The notes beneath the pieces were generated by a model that did no database searches, was not told the DNA's origin, and was given only the letters and a program-made list of their open reading frames with translations. Below are positions 33,914-42,401 of a DNA stretch of 64,000 nt, in pieces (positions within the stretch are counted from its first letter, which is position 1; each line of letters begins with the position of its first letter). A program made the translations under genes and the position numbers. This DNA is from Pseudomonadota bacterium (GTDB taxonomy: Bacteria; Pseudomonadota; Gammaproteobacteria; Steroidobacterales; Steroidobacteraceae), in NCBI GenBank assembly GCA_016705325.1, contig JADIYJ010000006.1:248001-312000 (forward strand), read 5' to 3'.

Positions 33914-35603
33914 TCACTTCTCGTGCCAGACGATTGCGCGACCCATGCGGGCCCAGCGTTCGAAGTGGGCGGCGAACACATCCTCGATGCGATTGCGCTT
34001 GACCTTCAGCGTCGGCGTGATCAGTTCGTTGTCCACAGTCCACGCCTCGGTCATCGCCACCAGGCAGGCCATCTGCTCGTGGGGATCGAGCGCCCGGTTG
34101 GTCGACTGCAGCAGCTCGGCGAGCGACGCCTCGAGTTCGGCGCGGCCCGCGGGATCCTGCAGTTTCCGGACCGCTTCGTCGTTGAGCATCAACAGGCCGA
34201 TCGGCTGGCCGAGGTTGGCGCCGGTCACGCAGCAGGCCTCCACGGCCGCGTGCATTACCAGCAGCTCCTCGATCGGCGCCGGCGCGACGTACTTGCCCTT
34301 GCTGGTCTTGAAGATGTCCTTCACGCGACCCGTGATCTTCAGGTTACCCGCGGCGTCGAACGCGCCCTTGTCACCGGTGTGCATCCAGCCGTCGGCGGTG
34401 AATGCCCGCCGGGTCAGCTCGGGTTCCTTGTAGTAGCCGAGCATCGTCGCCGGAGACTTGATCTGGATCTCGCCGGTGGACGGGTCGAGCCGGCATTGCA
34501 CGCCAGCGTAGGTCTGGCCCACGGTGCCGATGGCTTGCCCCGGCACGGTGATGTGGGTCGCCGCCAGGTTCTCGGTCATGCCATAGCCTTCGGCGATGTG
34601 CAGCCCGATCCTGGCATACCAGCGGAGCAGTTCCGGCGGCATGGGCGCCGCGCCGCCCGCGGCGAAGATGCAGTCCTGCAGGCCAAGCGCCCTGAGGATC
34701 TTCCGGCGGACCAGGCCCCTGGCGATTGGCAGTTGCAGCAACCGGTCGAGCTTCGCGGCCGGCAGCTTCGCCAGCACGCCGTGCTGGAACTTGACCCACA
34801 ACCGCGGCACCGAGAAGAACACGGTCGGCCGGGCTCGCTGCATGTCCGCGGTGAACGTCTGCAGGCTCGGCGAAGTACACGTGCATGCCGGTGGCGAGCT
34901 GGCCGTGCTCGACCAGCGCGCGCTCGACCACGTGCGACAACGGCAGGTAGGACAACATGCGTGTGCTGCCATTGAGTGGAACACGCTGCAGTCCGCTCTG
35001 CACCGCCCACGCGAACGCCTCGAAGCTGTGCATCACGCCCTTCGGAGCGCCGGTCGTGCCGGACGTGTAGATGATCGACGCGAGTTCTTCACCGGGGCGG
35101 ACCGGCTCGCCCTGGAGCGGCGCCGTGCTCGCGACGATGTCGTCCCACCGCGGACAGTTTTCCTGCGCATCCTGCGGCGCCAGCGGGTGGCTGATGCACG
35201 GCAGCCCGGCGGGCACACCGGACTTCATGTGGTCCCAGCCATCGAGCTTGCCGACGAACAACAGCCTGGACTCGCTGTGCTCGAGAATCTGCCGGATGGT
35301 GCCGGGTGCCAGCGTGGGGAACAGCGGCACCGAGACGCAACCCGCGAGCCAGATGGCGAAGTCGCTCAGCAGCCAGTGCGCCGTGTTCTTCGCGAGAATG
35401 GCGATGCGGTCGCCCGGCTGCAGGCCGAGGCCCTGCAGGTGCGCGGTCATGCGTCGCGACTGGTCGAGCACTTCGCGCCACGTGTAGTCGCGCACCGCGC
35501 CGCCTCCAAGCGGCTGCGTCAGCGCCACCCGCTCGGGCGCGGTCCTTTCCCAGTGGTACAGTCGCTGGAGTGCCAGCGCATCGTCGGTAATGATCGTGGC
35601 CAT
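33914..35603 (-). pseudogene. long-chain acyl-CoA synthetase (AMP-forming) with 2-nt deletion
   Basis: Activates fatty acids to acyl-CoA. The N-terminal frame carries the P-loop-like YTSGTTGAPKGVMHS and the YLPLSHVVERALVEHG motif up to YFAE. The second frame continues SLQTFTADMQRARP, GYGMTENLAATH, HTGDKGAFD and GRVKDIFKTSKGKYV to the end. All adenylation-domain motifs are present across the two frames. The break is at about 34864-34872, where the expected GAG-AGC (Glu-Ser) reads GAG-C, i.e. one AG is missing. An otherwise complete FAA1-type gene, so sequencing error is quite possible. Confidence 0.88.
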
Positions 35604-35632
35604 GTCCGATCGAGCCCCGAGTCAGGGAGTAT

Positions 35633-36058
35633 TCACGAACCCGCCGCAGCCATGGCGTCCTGCGTCGGCCGGTTCCAGCCCAGCCGCGGATTGCTCGCAA
35701 TCCAACCCCGGGCGTCAGCGACGGTGGCGAAGTCCGCCACGCAGTACGGCGAGACGCCGAGCGACTCGTAGTAGCGGGCCAGGGCCACTTCTTTCGGGTC
35801 CGTGGCGACGATGGCATGCACGGTGTCCGGACTGCTGTAGAAATACAGCCGTTCGTGCTCCGCGCAGGTCTTCAGGTCGAGTTCGGTGATGTCCGCGGCC
35901 GGCTGGGCTTCCAGGTAATCGGAAATGATGTAGCGGATGCCCTCGTAGCGCACGTCGGTGCGCATTTCCTTGTTGGCTTCACGAAACTCGCCGAGGGTGA
36001 TGACGCCGAAGAAGCGCCGGTAGACCCCGTGTCCTTCCCACCTGATTCGATACGGCAT
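35633..36058 (-). CDS. conserved hypothetical protein, SpoIIAA/STAS-like
   Basis: 141 residues with alternating beta/alpha pattern (YRIRWEGHGVYRRFFGVIT, YEGIRYIISDYLEAQ, HAIVATDPKEVALARYYESL). Size and pattern resemble SpoIIAA-like single-domain proteins, but I do not recognise a specific family. No membrane or signal sequence. Independently transcribed, 29 nt upstream of the acyl-CoA synthetase start. Confidence 0.5.
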   Translation of the reverse strand: MPYRIRWEGHGVYRRFFGVITLGEFREANKEMRTDVRYEGIRYIISDYLEAQPAADITELDLKTCAEHERLYFYSSPDTVHAIVATDPKEVALARYYESLGVSPYCVADFATVADARGWIASNPRLGWNRPTQDAMAAAGS

Positions 36059-36178
36059 CGTGGCTGCCCCTCCACCAGACTGGTCGTCGACAGCTCAACA
36101 TTGGCCCGACCGGCGATGCAGTCAATCCGTAATTGCAGAAGCCGGCAATCGCGCCGGAAGCCAGGACTGTGCGATCCG

Positions 36179-36613
36179 TCAGGCTCCGCCCCCATCCTTG
36201 CGCCGGGTTATGCGCGAGTCCCGCGGCAGGTCGCCTTGCCACCCATGGCAGGCGGGGAAAATCGAGCGCGGCGCCCGATGCCAAACGTCATGACTGCCTC
36301 GCTGTCGGGCGCCTGCACGAAGTCGCCGCCGTCGAACGGCGTCACGAGTCCACGAACGCAGGATGCGATAGCCAGCGTGCGGATGTGTCTGCCGGTAAAG
36401 CCGTTGGCGGTGGCCGTACCAGGCCCAGGCCGTTGTCGGGTCGGTATCGAAGCGACAGGGCTGTGCCATTTCGCGAAACGTCTGCCCGGACGCATCGAAC
36501 ACCGCCTGCAGCGGCTGCAGCTCCGGATCGTCGGGCGATGCGGCGAGCATGCACAGCTGCGGGCTCAGGGCGTGAGCCCGGGCGGCATCGCCCGCCCAGC
36601 GCGAATGCAACAA
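36179..36613 (-). pseudogene. decayed sirtuin-like (Sir2) gene fragment
   Basis: One minus-strand frame carries RFDTDPTTAWAWYGHRQRLY and RQTHPHAGYRIL, closely like the helix preceding the core of Sir2-family NAD-dependent deacetylases. A second frame adds VTPFDGGDFVQAP, resembling the TSNVDGxFxxAG region. The N-terminal NAD motif (GAGxSxxSGI) is absent and the frames are broken. Treat as a relic; the family assignment rests on partial similarity only. Confidence 0.35.
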
Positions 36614-36616
36614 TAC

Positions 36617-38028
36617 CTATGTCGCACCGTCCCGCTCCACTGGCTTGTCTGCCGCCGCAGACCTGAACAGCAGCGAGTCGATGGCGATGCCGTAATCCAT
36701 CTGCTCGCCGCGCCAGCCGGTGGTAGCGGTACCGGAATCGATTTTGATGCCGCTCTTTTCATGCGCGGCGGGCAGGTCTCGCCAATCCGCCAGCGGCCGA
36801 GTGTGCCCCGGCGCGCAACCGTGCAGCGATTCGCCCCTGGCATTGGTAAATCGCCACGCACCGTCATCGCAGCGCTCCATCTTGAGGCCGCCTTCGTGCA
36901 CGGCGCGATGATGGAACCGGCACAACGTAGCCAGGTTTGAGAGCTTGGTCTCGCCGCCGTCCGCCCAGTGCTCGACGTGGTGCCCGTCCACGTAGCGCTT
37001 GTGATTGCAGCCAGGAAACACGCAGCCTCTATCGCGAGCAGCCAGTGCGCGGCGCAACGCCGGCGGAATACTGCGTGTCTTGCGGCCCACGTCGAGCGGC
37101 TCGCCCTGCTCGTCTTCGGTGATTTCGACCTTGCTGCAGTCACACGCGAGGCGCCGCGCGGTTTCCACCGGAATTGCAGGGCCATCATCGAGCTCGCAAC
37201 GACCGGCCTCACCCTTGCGCAGCGTGGCTTCGTCAATGTGCACGACGACCTGGTGCAGATTGCCGCCTTTCATCGCCGCGGCGCCGTGCTGCAGGAGGCT
37301 TTCGGCCATGACGACGAGTGCGTCGGCACGACGCATGGCCGGTGTCGACGTTTCAGCTGAAACGTGCAGCGAATCTTTACAATCGTCCGGCAGCGGAATC
37401 TCCGGCAAGGCCGCTTCAATCGCCTTGAGAAACAGCGCACCACTCTCGGCAGTGAGCTGCAATTTGACCACCAGCGAACCGTCGTGGTCGTGAAAATACG
37501 TGAGCCGCCGTTGCGAGTACTGCCGCGCCTCGCGCGAAAGTTCCTCGACTTCCTGCACGCGTCGAAACTGCCGCACGAGCGTCTCGACGTGATGCGTGGT
37601 GCCGTTCAGCGCCACGTTGAGCAGCACGTCTTCGATGGCCGGCGTCGCCACGCGCGTGAGCGCCCGCGCCTTGGAGTAGCTCAACCGCCCGTTCGACATT
37701 GCCAAGGAAATCTTCGGCAGGGACTCAATGGCCCTGGCCACGCGCACCTTCTCGCGCGCCGCACCGAGATCGAGCCCGCATTTCCAGCTGAGCCAGTGCG
37801 CACACGACTGCGTGGCGCCATCCGACCAGCCGTTGCGACGGTCGAACTCGGCGATCAACACCAGCCAGCGGTGATTGGCCGCGTTGAGGTGGCCCGCCAG
37901 CTCCGTGATCTGCGCTTCGAGTTCGCGGATCGAGAGGCCGCTGTCCGTAGCGTCCTGGCATTCCGGGTGGCATTCCGGGTGGCATTCCGGGTGGCATTCC
38001 GGGTGGCGTCTTGTGGGGCGTATTCCAT
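36617..38028 (-). CDS. DUF222/13E12-repeat HNH endonuclease, probable N-terminal frameshift
   Basis: The main frame (to the stop at 36617) has the DUF222 domain (VLIAEFDRRNGWSDGATQS, HWLSWKCGLDLGAAREKVRV). A C-terminal HNH nuclease follows (CVFPGCNHKRYVDGHHVEHW, then TLCRFHHRAVHEGG) with zinc-type Cys and His residues. Upstream it stays open without a start through RELEAQITELAGHLNAANHR. The only good ATG (38028, giving MEYAPQDAT) is in another frame, so a frameshift near 37950-37960 is likely. A short palindromic repeat is embedded in the coding sequence (translated as VSAETS), and four 12-bp tandem repeats lie at the 5' end. Such genes behave like selfish multi-copy elements in some genomes. 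Confidence 0.78.
37346..37390. repeat. palindromic repeat, copy 1 (inside HNH gene)
   Basis: Contains the 18-bp perfect palindrome ACGTTTCAGCTGAAACGT (37348-37365) followed by GCAGCGAATCTTTACAAT. The 44-bp unit recurs at 40979-41022 with only two mismatches. Here it is translated within the HNH protein. Confidence 0.9.
37957..38004. repeat. four perfect 12-bp tandem repeats
   Basis: GGCATTCCGGGT repeated exactly four times at the 5' end of the DUF222/HNH gene. In the ATG frame they encode (ATRN)n, and in the frame continuous with the DUF222 domain (ECHP)n. Copy-number change would add or remove four residues without frame change. Confidence 0.95.
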
Positions 38029-38161
38029 GGCCGCACCGATACTGTGTTTATATACAGTATCGTAACAGAATCACCACTATCCACAAGCGCATTTTCGACG
38101 AAAACATCGAGAAACACCGAGGAATCTGCCGCGTCGGAACCGCCCAGCGCACAGACTTGAA

Positions 38162-38177
38162 ACATCCTATAGGATGT
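38162..38177. promoter_or_regulatory. 16-bp perfect palindrome, likely TA operator
   Basis: ACATCCTATAGGATGT lies immediately upstream of the PIN-toxin gene (ATG 38195). Its core ATCCTATAGGAT is nearly identical to the operator-like palindrome at 60770-60785. Confidence 0.65.
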
Positions 38178-38194
38178 CATATCTTTTCCAGACG

Positions 38195-38617
38195 ATGCGC
38201 GTCGTGCTGGACACCTCGATTCTGGTGGCGGGCCTGCGCAGCCGGCGGGGGGCGAGCAATCGATTGCTGATGCTGGTCGCCGAAGGCCGCTGTATAACTC
38301 TGGTCACGACCGCCATATTCCTCGAATACGAAGCCGTGCTCGTGCGGCCCGAGCACCGACTGGCCACGGGCATGAGCGAAGGCGACGTCGCCGAATTTCC
38401 TGCGGCCCTCGCCAGCGCCGCTGAACCGGTGGACGTTCATTTCATGTGGCGCCCGCAGTTGTCGGACCCGGCGGATGAACTGATCCTCGAGGCGGCCGTT
38501 AACGGCCAGGCCGAAGCGATCGTCACGCACAACGCTCGCGACTTCCACCCTGCATTCAGAATTTTCGGTATCCCGGTGACGTCGCCGGCACAGGTCCTGA
38601 AGGAGCTGTCGAAATGA
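38195..38617 (+). CDS. PIN-family putative toxin (COG1569-like)
   Basis: About 140 residues; PIN-domain RNase fold with acidic residues in VVLDTSILVAGL (first Asp), a Glu in FLEYEAVL, Asp in SDPADELILEAAV and a late THNARDF motif (Asp). COG1569-type PIN proteins are toxin components cleaving RNA. Start set at ATG 38195 because an upstream ATG lies inside the palindrome. It overlaps the RHH antitoxin gene by 4 nt in toxin-first order, the usual order for this subgroup. Confidence 0.82.
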   Translation: MRVVLDTSILVAGLRSRRGASNRLLMLVAEGRCITLVTTAIFLEYEAVLVRPEHRLATGMSEGDVAEFPAALASAAEPVDVHFMWRPQLSDPADELILEAAVNGQAEAIVTHNARDFHPAFRIFGIPVTSPAQVLKELSK

Positions 38618-38859
38618 GCAAGAGCACCTACCCGCTGAAGCTACCAACCTCGGTGAAGAACGCGGCTGCGGAACTCGCCAAGCTCGATGGCGTGTCCTTG
38701 AATCAGTTCATCGCCGCGGCGGTAGCCGAAAAAGTCGGCACGATTCGCACCGCGCGTGACTTCCTGCACGATCGCGCTGGATCGGCAAAGCCCAGGGACA
38801 TGATGAAGTACCTGCGCCGTGCACCCAAGGTCGCGCCGGTGCCAGGCGACGAACGCTGA
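38614..38859 (+). CDS. ribbon-helix-helix antitoxin
   Basis: 81 residues. N-terminal RHH (Arc/HicB-like) DNA-binding motif STYPLKLPTSVKNAAAELAK with GVSLNQFIAAAVAEKV, and a basic tail that would wrap the PIN toxin. Overlaps the toxin stop by 4 nt and should repress from the palindrome at 38162. The 138 nt after it hold only an open remnant (FAIFTQLFLLEGGLFVAAM) without a start. Confidence 0.8.
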   Translation: MSKSTYPLKLPTSVKNAAAELAKLDGVSLNQFIAAAVAEKVGTIRTARDFLHDRAGSAKPRDMMKYLRRAPKVAPVPGDER

Positions 38860-38997
38860 TCGCACGGAATTCGCCATCTTCACCCAGCTCTTCCTGCTGG
38901 AAGGCGGCCTGTTCGTGGCGGCGATGATCGCCAGACCACCGCACACCGAGTCGGCGCCGCCGGAGAGTCGTAACGATCCACTGGGTTGAACCCTGGC

Positions 38998-39444
38998 TTA
39001 CGCTGGCCCCAGGACCCGCAGTCCTGCCACTTGCGCGAGCGCCTTGTCGTGCGTAATCAGCGCGGCCGCGCCGACGCGAATCGCCGTCGCGACCTGGATC
39101 GCATCCGGCAATCGCAGCCGATATGCCGAACGGATACGCGCTGCCTCGACGGCCGTCTCTGCATCGAGCGGCGCCACCTGCCAGCCCAGTCCGCGCGTCA
39201 ACGCCTCGCGATACTGTGCCGTACGCAACTCATCGCCCGACGCGATCGGTCCCGCAAGGACCTCGGCGAGCGTCACCGTGGAGATCACGATCGACGCGTC
39301 GCCGGATTCCGCGGCGTGAAAAACCTCTGCGAACCGCGCGGCGAACCGCGCGTGTCCCTCCAGCCAGTAAATGATCGGCGCCGTGTCGACCACCAGGACC
39401 GGATTCTGCGGCAGCCCAGCCAGCAGCGGGGCGGCCTTCACCAC
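38998..39444 (-). CDS. PIN-domain ribonuclease toxin (VapC-type)
   Basis: 148 residues with PIN acidic residues in VLVVDTAPIIYWLEG, Glu in STVTLAEVLAGP, Asp in LRLPDAIQVATAI and ALITHDKALAQV. VapC toxins cleave tRNA or rRNA. The gene overlaps its upstream antitoxin gene by 7 nt on the same strand, a typical antitoxin-first type II operon. Confidence 0.85.
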   Translation of the reverse strand: MVKAAPLLAGLPQNPVLVVDTAPIIYWLEGHARFAARFAEVFHAAESGDASIVISTVTLAEVLAGPIASGDELRTAQYREALTRGLGWQVAPLDAETAVEAARIRSAYRLRLPDAIQVATAIRVGAAALITHDKALAQVAGLRVLGPA

Positions 39445-39686
39445 TCGTTGCGCATCCGGTCAACCCAGGCCGCGGCGCTCTTGCCCCACAGGCCCGCGCC
39501 TGAACCGCGCAATGCCACGACCGACGGGCGCGGTCTTGCATCCGGCAATGAGTCGATGGGGACCAGCGCCGCATACGGCTTGCCGCGCTTGGTGATGATC
39601 ACGGCTTGTCCTGCATGCGCGCCTTCCAGCAGCGACGGCAGCTGCTGGCGTGTTTCTTCTACACCGCTGTAACGACGCCTGGGCAT
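39438..39686 (-). CDS. Phd/YefM-type antitoxin
   Basis: 82 residues: SGVEETRQQLPSLLEGAHAG then AVIITKRGKPYAALVPIDSL, the signature of Phd/YefM antitoxins, and a C-terminal tail (GKSAAAWVDRMRNEW) to bind the PIN toxin. Start at 39686 is 23 nt downstream (in gene direction) of a perfect inverted repeat that is the likely autoregulatory operator. Confidence 0.85.
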   Translation of the reverse strand: MPRRRYSGVEETRQQLPSLLEGAHAGQAVIITKRGKPYAALVPIDSLPDARPRPSVVALRGSGAGLWGKSAAAWVDRMRNEW

Positions 39687-39708
39687 GGGAGTCTCCGGGT
39701 TGATCCAG

Positions 39709-39727
39709 ACTGTACGGAACGTACAGT
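39709..39727. promoter_or_regulatory. inverted-repeat operator of the phd-vapC operon
   Basis: ACTGTACG-GAA-CGTACAGT, perfect 8-bp arms with a 3-bp spacer, directly upstream of the antitoxin start. Contains the TGTAC core common in Phd/YefM operators. Confidence 0.75.
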
Positions 39728-39733
39728 TTGTGC

Positions 39734-40897
39734 TCAAGCTCGCCGGCGCACTGCGAGCAGCAACGAAACCGCCAGCAAGGCGAGCATCAACGCGCGAAGC
39801 GGGAACGCGATCGCCAGCACCAGCGGCGTCAACAGCGTCCGCACGAGGGACCGCAGCCACGCGTGCTCGGCGATGACGGCCGCCATTGGTGGTGAATATC
39901 GGTAGTAGAAGTCGATGAATGCGCGCCCGAGCGCGGTGCGTTGCAGGTAACGGTCGCGGAATTCCCGCAGCATCGTGACGTGCGGTTCGAGCGGCGAGCC
40001 ATAGGCGGCCGTGGCGATGAAGCACTGCACGGTCGCGCCGCTATTCGGTCCGTCCACCGAGCAGTCGGTGAAAGGCGGGATATCACTCGTCGCAGTGGCC
40101 TGGTTGTTCGTCGTCAGGTAGTCGGTATCGCTGCTCGACGTCGCGAAGGCAGACGTCGCCGTCTGCTGTTGCGTGTTCCTGAAGTCGTCCGAGACCAGGT
40201 GCAGCGCGATTTGCGTTCCGGCAGTGATCGCCGGCACCGTGCAACGCGTGGCAGTGCAGCCAGTGTTGTCGAAACGGAGTCCCGGGATCGACGTCGGTGC
40301 CTGGGTCAGGTCGACGTACACGTTGCTGGCGTCATCCGGGCCCCGGTTCGTCACGTACACGAACGCGTCGAGGTGGCGGGAAACAGTGCAGGGAAGCACA
40401 AAGGTGCCGTTGGCGCTGACGCCCAGGTCGACACAGCGGTCGGCCGCGGTTCGCTTCACCGCCGCGACCGCCCGATTGTTCGATGCTTGCGTATCGAGGG
40501 CGAGGTTGCTGACCGCCACATTGACGCTGCAGGGCGGCTGGGTCGTCGCCGCGACGATGGCGGGGATGACCAGCGTGGCGTTGGCACCCGCCGCCAGCGC
40601 GCCGATGGACCAGGTGCCGTTCGCAGCGTCGTACGTTCCGGTACTCGGAAATGCGGCCATCCCCGCCGGAATCTTCAGCTCCGCCGGCAGCTGGTTCGTG
40701 ACCTGCACGCCACTCGCGGCATCGGTACCAATGTTGCTGGCGGTGATCGTGAACTGGACGGGCTGCCCGGCCGCCGGTACCGCGGTATCGACGGTCATCT
40801 GCAGTGCAATGTCCGGCGCCGCGCAGAGCCGTTGGGGCATCAGCGCGAGGAACGCGACCGCGGTGAGCACGATCACTCGAACTTTATGCAGCCGCAT
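39734..40897 (-). CDS. DUF11-repeat surface protein with CFI-box C-terminal anchor
   Basis: 387 residues. Signal peptide (VRVIVLTAVAFLALMPQRLCA), two DUF11/CARDB-like beta-sandwich repeats (AGQPVQFTITASNIGTDAAS; VYVTNRGPDDASNVYV), then the CFI-box CFIATAAYGSPLEPHV with LREFRDRYL and terminal membrane helices ending in a basic cap (VRRRA). This C-terminal region marks proteins sorted or anchored at the cell envelope. Start at 40897 selected for the signal peptide. No obvious partner nearby; it lies between TA loci. Confidence 0.8.
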   Translation of the reverse strand: MRLHKVRVIVLTAVAFLALMPQRLCAAPDIALQMTVDTAVPAAGQPVQFTITASNIGTDAASGVQVTNQLPAELKIPAGMAAFPSTGTYDAANGTWSIGALAAGANATLVIPAIVAATTQPPCSVNVAVSNLALDTQASNNRAVAAVKRTAADRCVDLGVSANGTFVLPCTVSRHLDAFVYVTNRGPDDASNVYVDLTQAPTSIPGLRFDNTGCTATRCTVPAITAGTQIALHLVSDDFRNTQQQTATSAFATSSSDTDYLTTNNQATATSDIPPFTDCSVDGPNSGATVQCFIATAAYGSPLEPHVTMLREFRDRYLQRTALGRAFIDFYYRYSPPMAAVIAEHAWLRSLVRTLLTPLVLAIAFPLRALMLALLAVSLLLAVRRRA

Positions 40898-40978
40898 GAG
40901 AAGGCCTCGTTGTTCCAATCCCGCCCGATTCGAATCGTGGATCTTGCCACCCCGCAGCAGGCCGAGGGCGACGCCTTG

Positions 40979-41022
40979 GACGTTTCAGCTGAAACGTGCA
41001 GCGAATCTTGACAATCTTCCGG
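40979..41022. repeat. palindromic repeat, copy 2 (intergenic)
   Basis: Same 44-bp unit as at 37346, with the perfect palindrome ACGTTTCAGCTGAAACGT at 40980-40997 and GCAGCGAATCTTGACAAT after it. It lies directly behind the stop codon of the HTH antitoxin gene. Confidence 0.9.
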
Positions 41023-41403
41023 CTACGCAGCCGGACCTTTTCGCTTTCTGGATCCGCTCGCTCGACGGTCACTCTTTCCCACGGTCGCGGTCTTCAGCCG
41101 AACCGGATCCCGGTCCCGAAACCGGCAGACGAGTTCGAGCTCACCGCCCATCGCTCGGACAAATCCATCGAGCGTCGACAACAGCATGTCGCCGCGCTGC
41201 TCCATCCGCGAGATTTCGTGTTGTCCCTTATTGAGCCCGCGCGCCACCTGCACCTGGGTCAGCCCGAGTGCCCGGCGCAGTTCACGCAGCGAAGTCTCCT
41301 CCGCGATCAGTTGAGTCTTCCTGCGCGTAACGGCTCGCCGCTGAGCGAGCGGTAAACGACCGATCACCTGTTCGAGCGTCGGGCCTTTTTCGGAGAGTTT
41401 CAT
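41023..41403 (-). CDS. XRE-family HTH antitoxin (HigA-like)
   Basis: 126 residues. Central helix-turn-helix: LRRALGLTQVQVARGLNKGQ followed by HEISRMEQRGD, as in HigA-type antitoxins; basic C-terminal tail. Follows the toxin gene by 10 nt in toxin-first order typical of higBA. Probably represses from the inverted repeat at 41785. Confidence 0.82.
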   Translation of the reverse strand: MKLSEKGPTLEQVIGRLPLAQRRAVTRRKTQLIAEETSLRELRRALGLTQVQVARGLNKGQHEISRMEQRGDMLLSTLDGFVRAMGGELELVCRFRDRDPVRLKTATVGKSDRRASGSRKRKGPAA

Positions 41404-41413
41404 GTGCGGCGTC

Positions 41414-41767
41414 TCAATGGAATTGGCTCAGGTGTGATGAGAATCGTCGGTCCGCTCTGGCGATCAGCTGTCGATAAAACTGTTTCATGGCAACACCCGA
41501 TTTGTCTCCAGCCGCCAGCAGGATCGCCTCTCGCCTGACGTCAAACGCGAACGCGACCCGCCAGACACCACCGGCCGCATCGAATCGAAGCTCCTTCATG
41601 TTGGCGAACTTCGATCCCTTCAGCCGATCGACTCGCGGACGGCCTGCGTGCGGACCGAACTGCTCGATGACGCTGGCCTGTGCCAACAACTCGATTTGCA
41701 CGGCCGACGGCAAGCGTTGGAACTCAGCCGCAAACTCGCGGGCAAACCGAACCGTCCAAGCCACCAA
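41414..41767 (-). CDS. RelE/HigB-type toxin (phage Gp49-like)
   Basis: 117 residues of the Gp49/HigB fold: EFQRLPSAVQIELLAQASVI, GPHAGRPRVDRLKGSKFANM, KELRFDAAGGVWRVAFAFD and a C-terminal helix. These toxins cleave mRNA on the ribosome. First gene of the higBA-type operon. Confidence 0.85.
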   Translation of the reverse strand: MVAWTVRFAREFAAEFQRLPSAVQIELLAQASVIEQFGPHAGRPRVDRLKGSKFANMKELRFDAAGGVWRVAFAFDVRREAILLAAGDKSGVAMKQFYRQLIARADRRFSSHLSQFH

Positions 41768-41784
41768 ATTATGCCTTGAGTTTC

Positions 41785-41804
41785 ATATGTTTTTAAACAC
41801 ATAT
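41785..41804. promoter_or_regulatory. inverted repeat upstream of higB-like gene
   Basis: ATATGT-TTTTAAAC-ACATAT, 6-bp arms with an 8-bp AT-rich centre, 18 nt upstream of the toxin start; likely operator overlapping the promoter. Confidence 0.6.
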
Positions 41805-41961
41805 ATTTGCTGGCGTGGTTAGCCGCCACACCCATACGGTGCGACGGCAATGAATCGGCCTCACCTGGATAAGCGGCCCAGATTTAGCAGCAATTCGGCG
41901 GCCGGCGGTGACGCCAAGGAGTCCCGGATTCCGGGTGAGATCTCCCGGGAACCGGGCGACG

Positions 41962-42168
41962 CTAACTTTGTAGTCGGTCACGGGTCCGCCGCTTCGGCGC
42001 GGACTGGACCAGTTTCTTCACCTTGGACAGGGACTCGCTTGGCTCGGCGCGTCGCTGCTGGGCGACATAAGCATCGAACAAGTATTCCCAAAGAGCACCA
42101 TGGCGACCGAGGTCGATGACCACGGACTTCCTGCGGCCACGGGCATCGACAACGAAGTCGATGCCGGG
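41962..42168 (-). CDS. antitoxin-like small protein
   Basis: About 68 residues from MPGIDFVVDARGRRKSVVID to a basic tail. The pattern 'short beta hairpin, VVIDLxxHGxLWEYLFDAY, charged helix' (AQQRRAEPSESLSKVKKLV) resembles RelB/Phd-like antitoxins, but no toxin gene of its own is adjacent. A decayed second copy lies at 45615-45923. Several starts are possible upstream (to 42201). Confidence 0.45.
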   Translation of the reverse strand, partial: PGIDFVVDARGRRKSVVIDLGRHGALWEYLFDAYVAQQRRAEPSESLSKVKKLVQSAPKRRTRDRLQS

Positions 42169-42255
42169 CATTTCCTTGCGTGACCTGACGCTCATCCACA
42201 CGGACTATACGCTCCCCACAATAGTGTCTGCGCAGAGCACACTCCTTCCGTCACA

Positions 42256-42401
42256 TCACGACAACACACGCGGGAGGTCGCGCGCACCGTGCACGACGCG
42301 CACCAATTCCACGCCGCCCAGAATTGGCCGATAGACGAGGACGTAGTCCCTGACGGGAAAGCTCCGAATCCCGGCGCGGGGGAATGGACGATCCGTGCCA
42401 T
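42256..42401 (-). pseudogene. parE: ParE-type toxin with internal deletion (copy A)
   Basis: Begins MARIVHSPA exactly as the intact copy at 45990-46283, then jumps, in a different frame, to GIRSFPVRDYVLVYRPILGG and VELVRVVHGARDLPRVLS. About 145 bp present in copy B are missing, so the toxin is inactive. Start overlaps the antitoxin stop (TGATG). Confidence 0.85.

Noticed and set aside
37957..38004. Short CRISPR array
   Set aside because: The repeats are 12 bp, directly adjacent and have no spacers; a tandem repeat in coding sequence.
38860..38997. Membrane-protein gene after the RHH antitoxin
   Set aside because: A hydrophobic open stretch (FAIFTQLFLLEGGLFVAAM) exists but has no start codon or ribosome site; at most a remnant.
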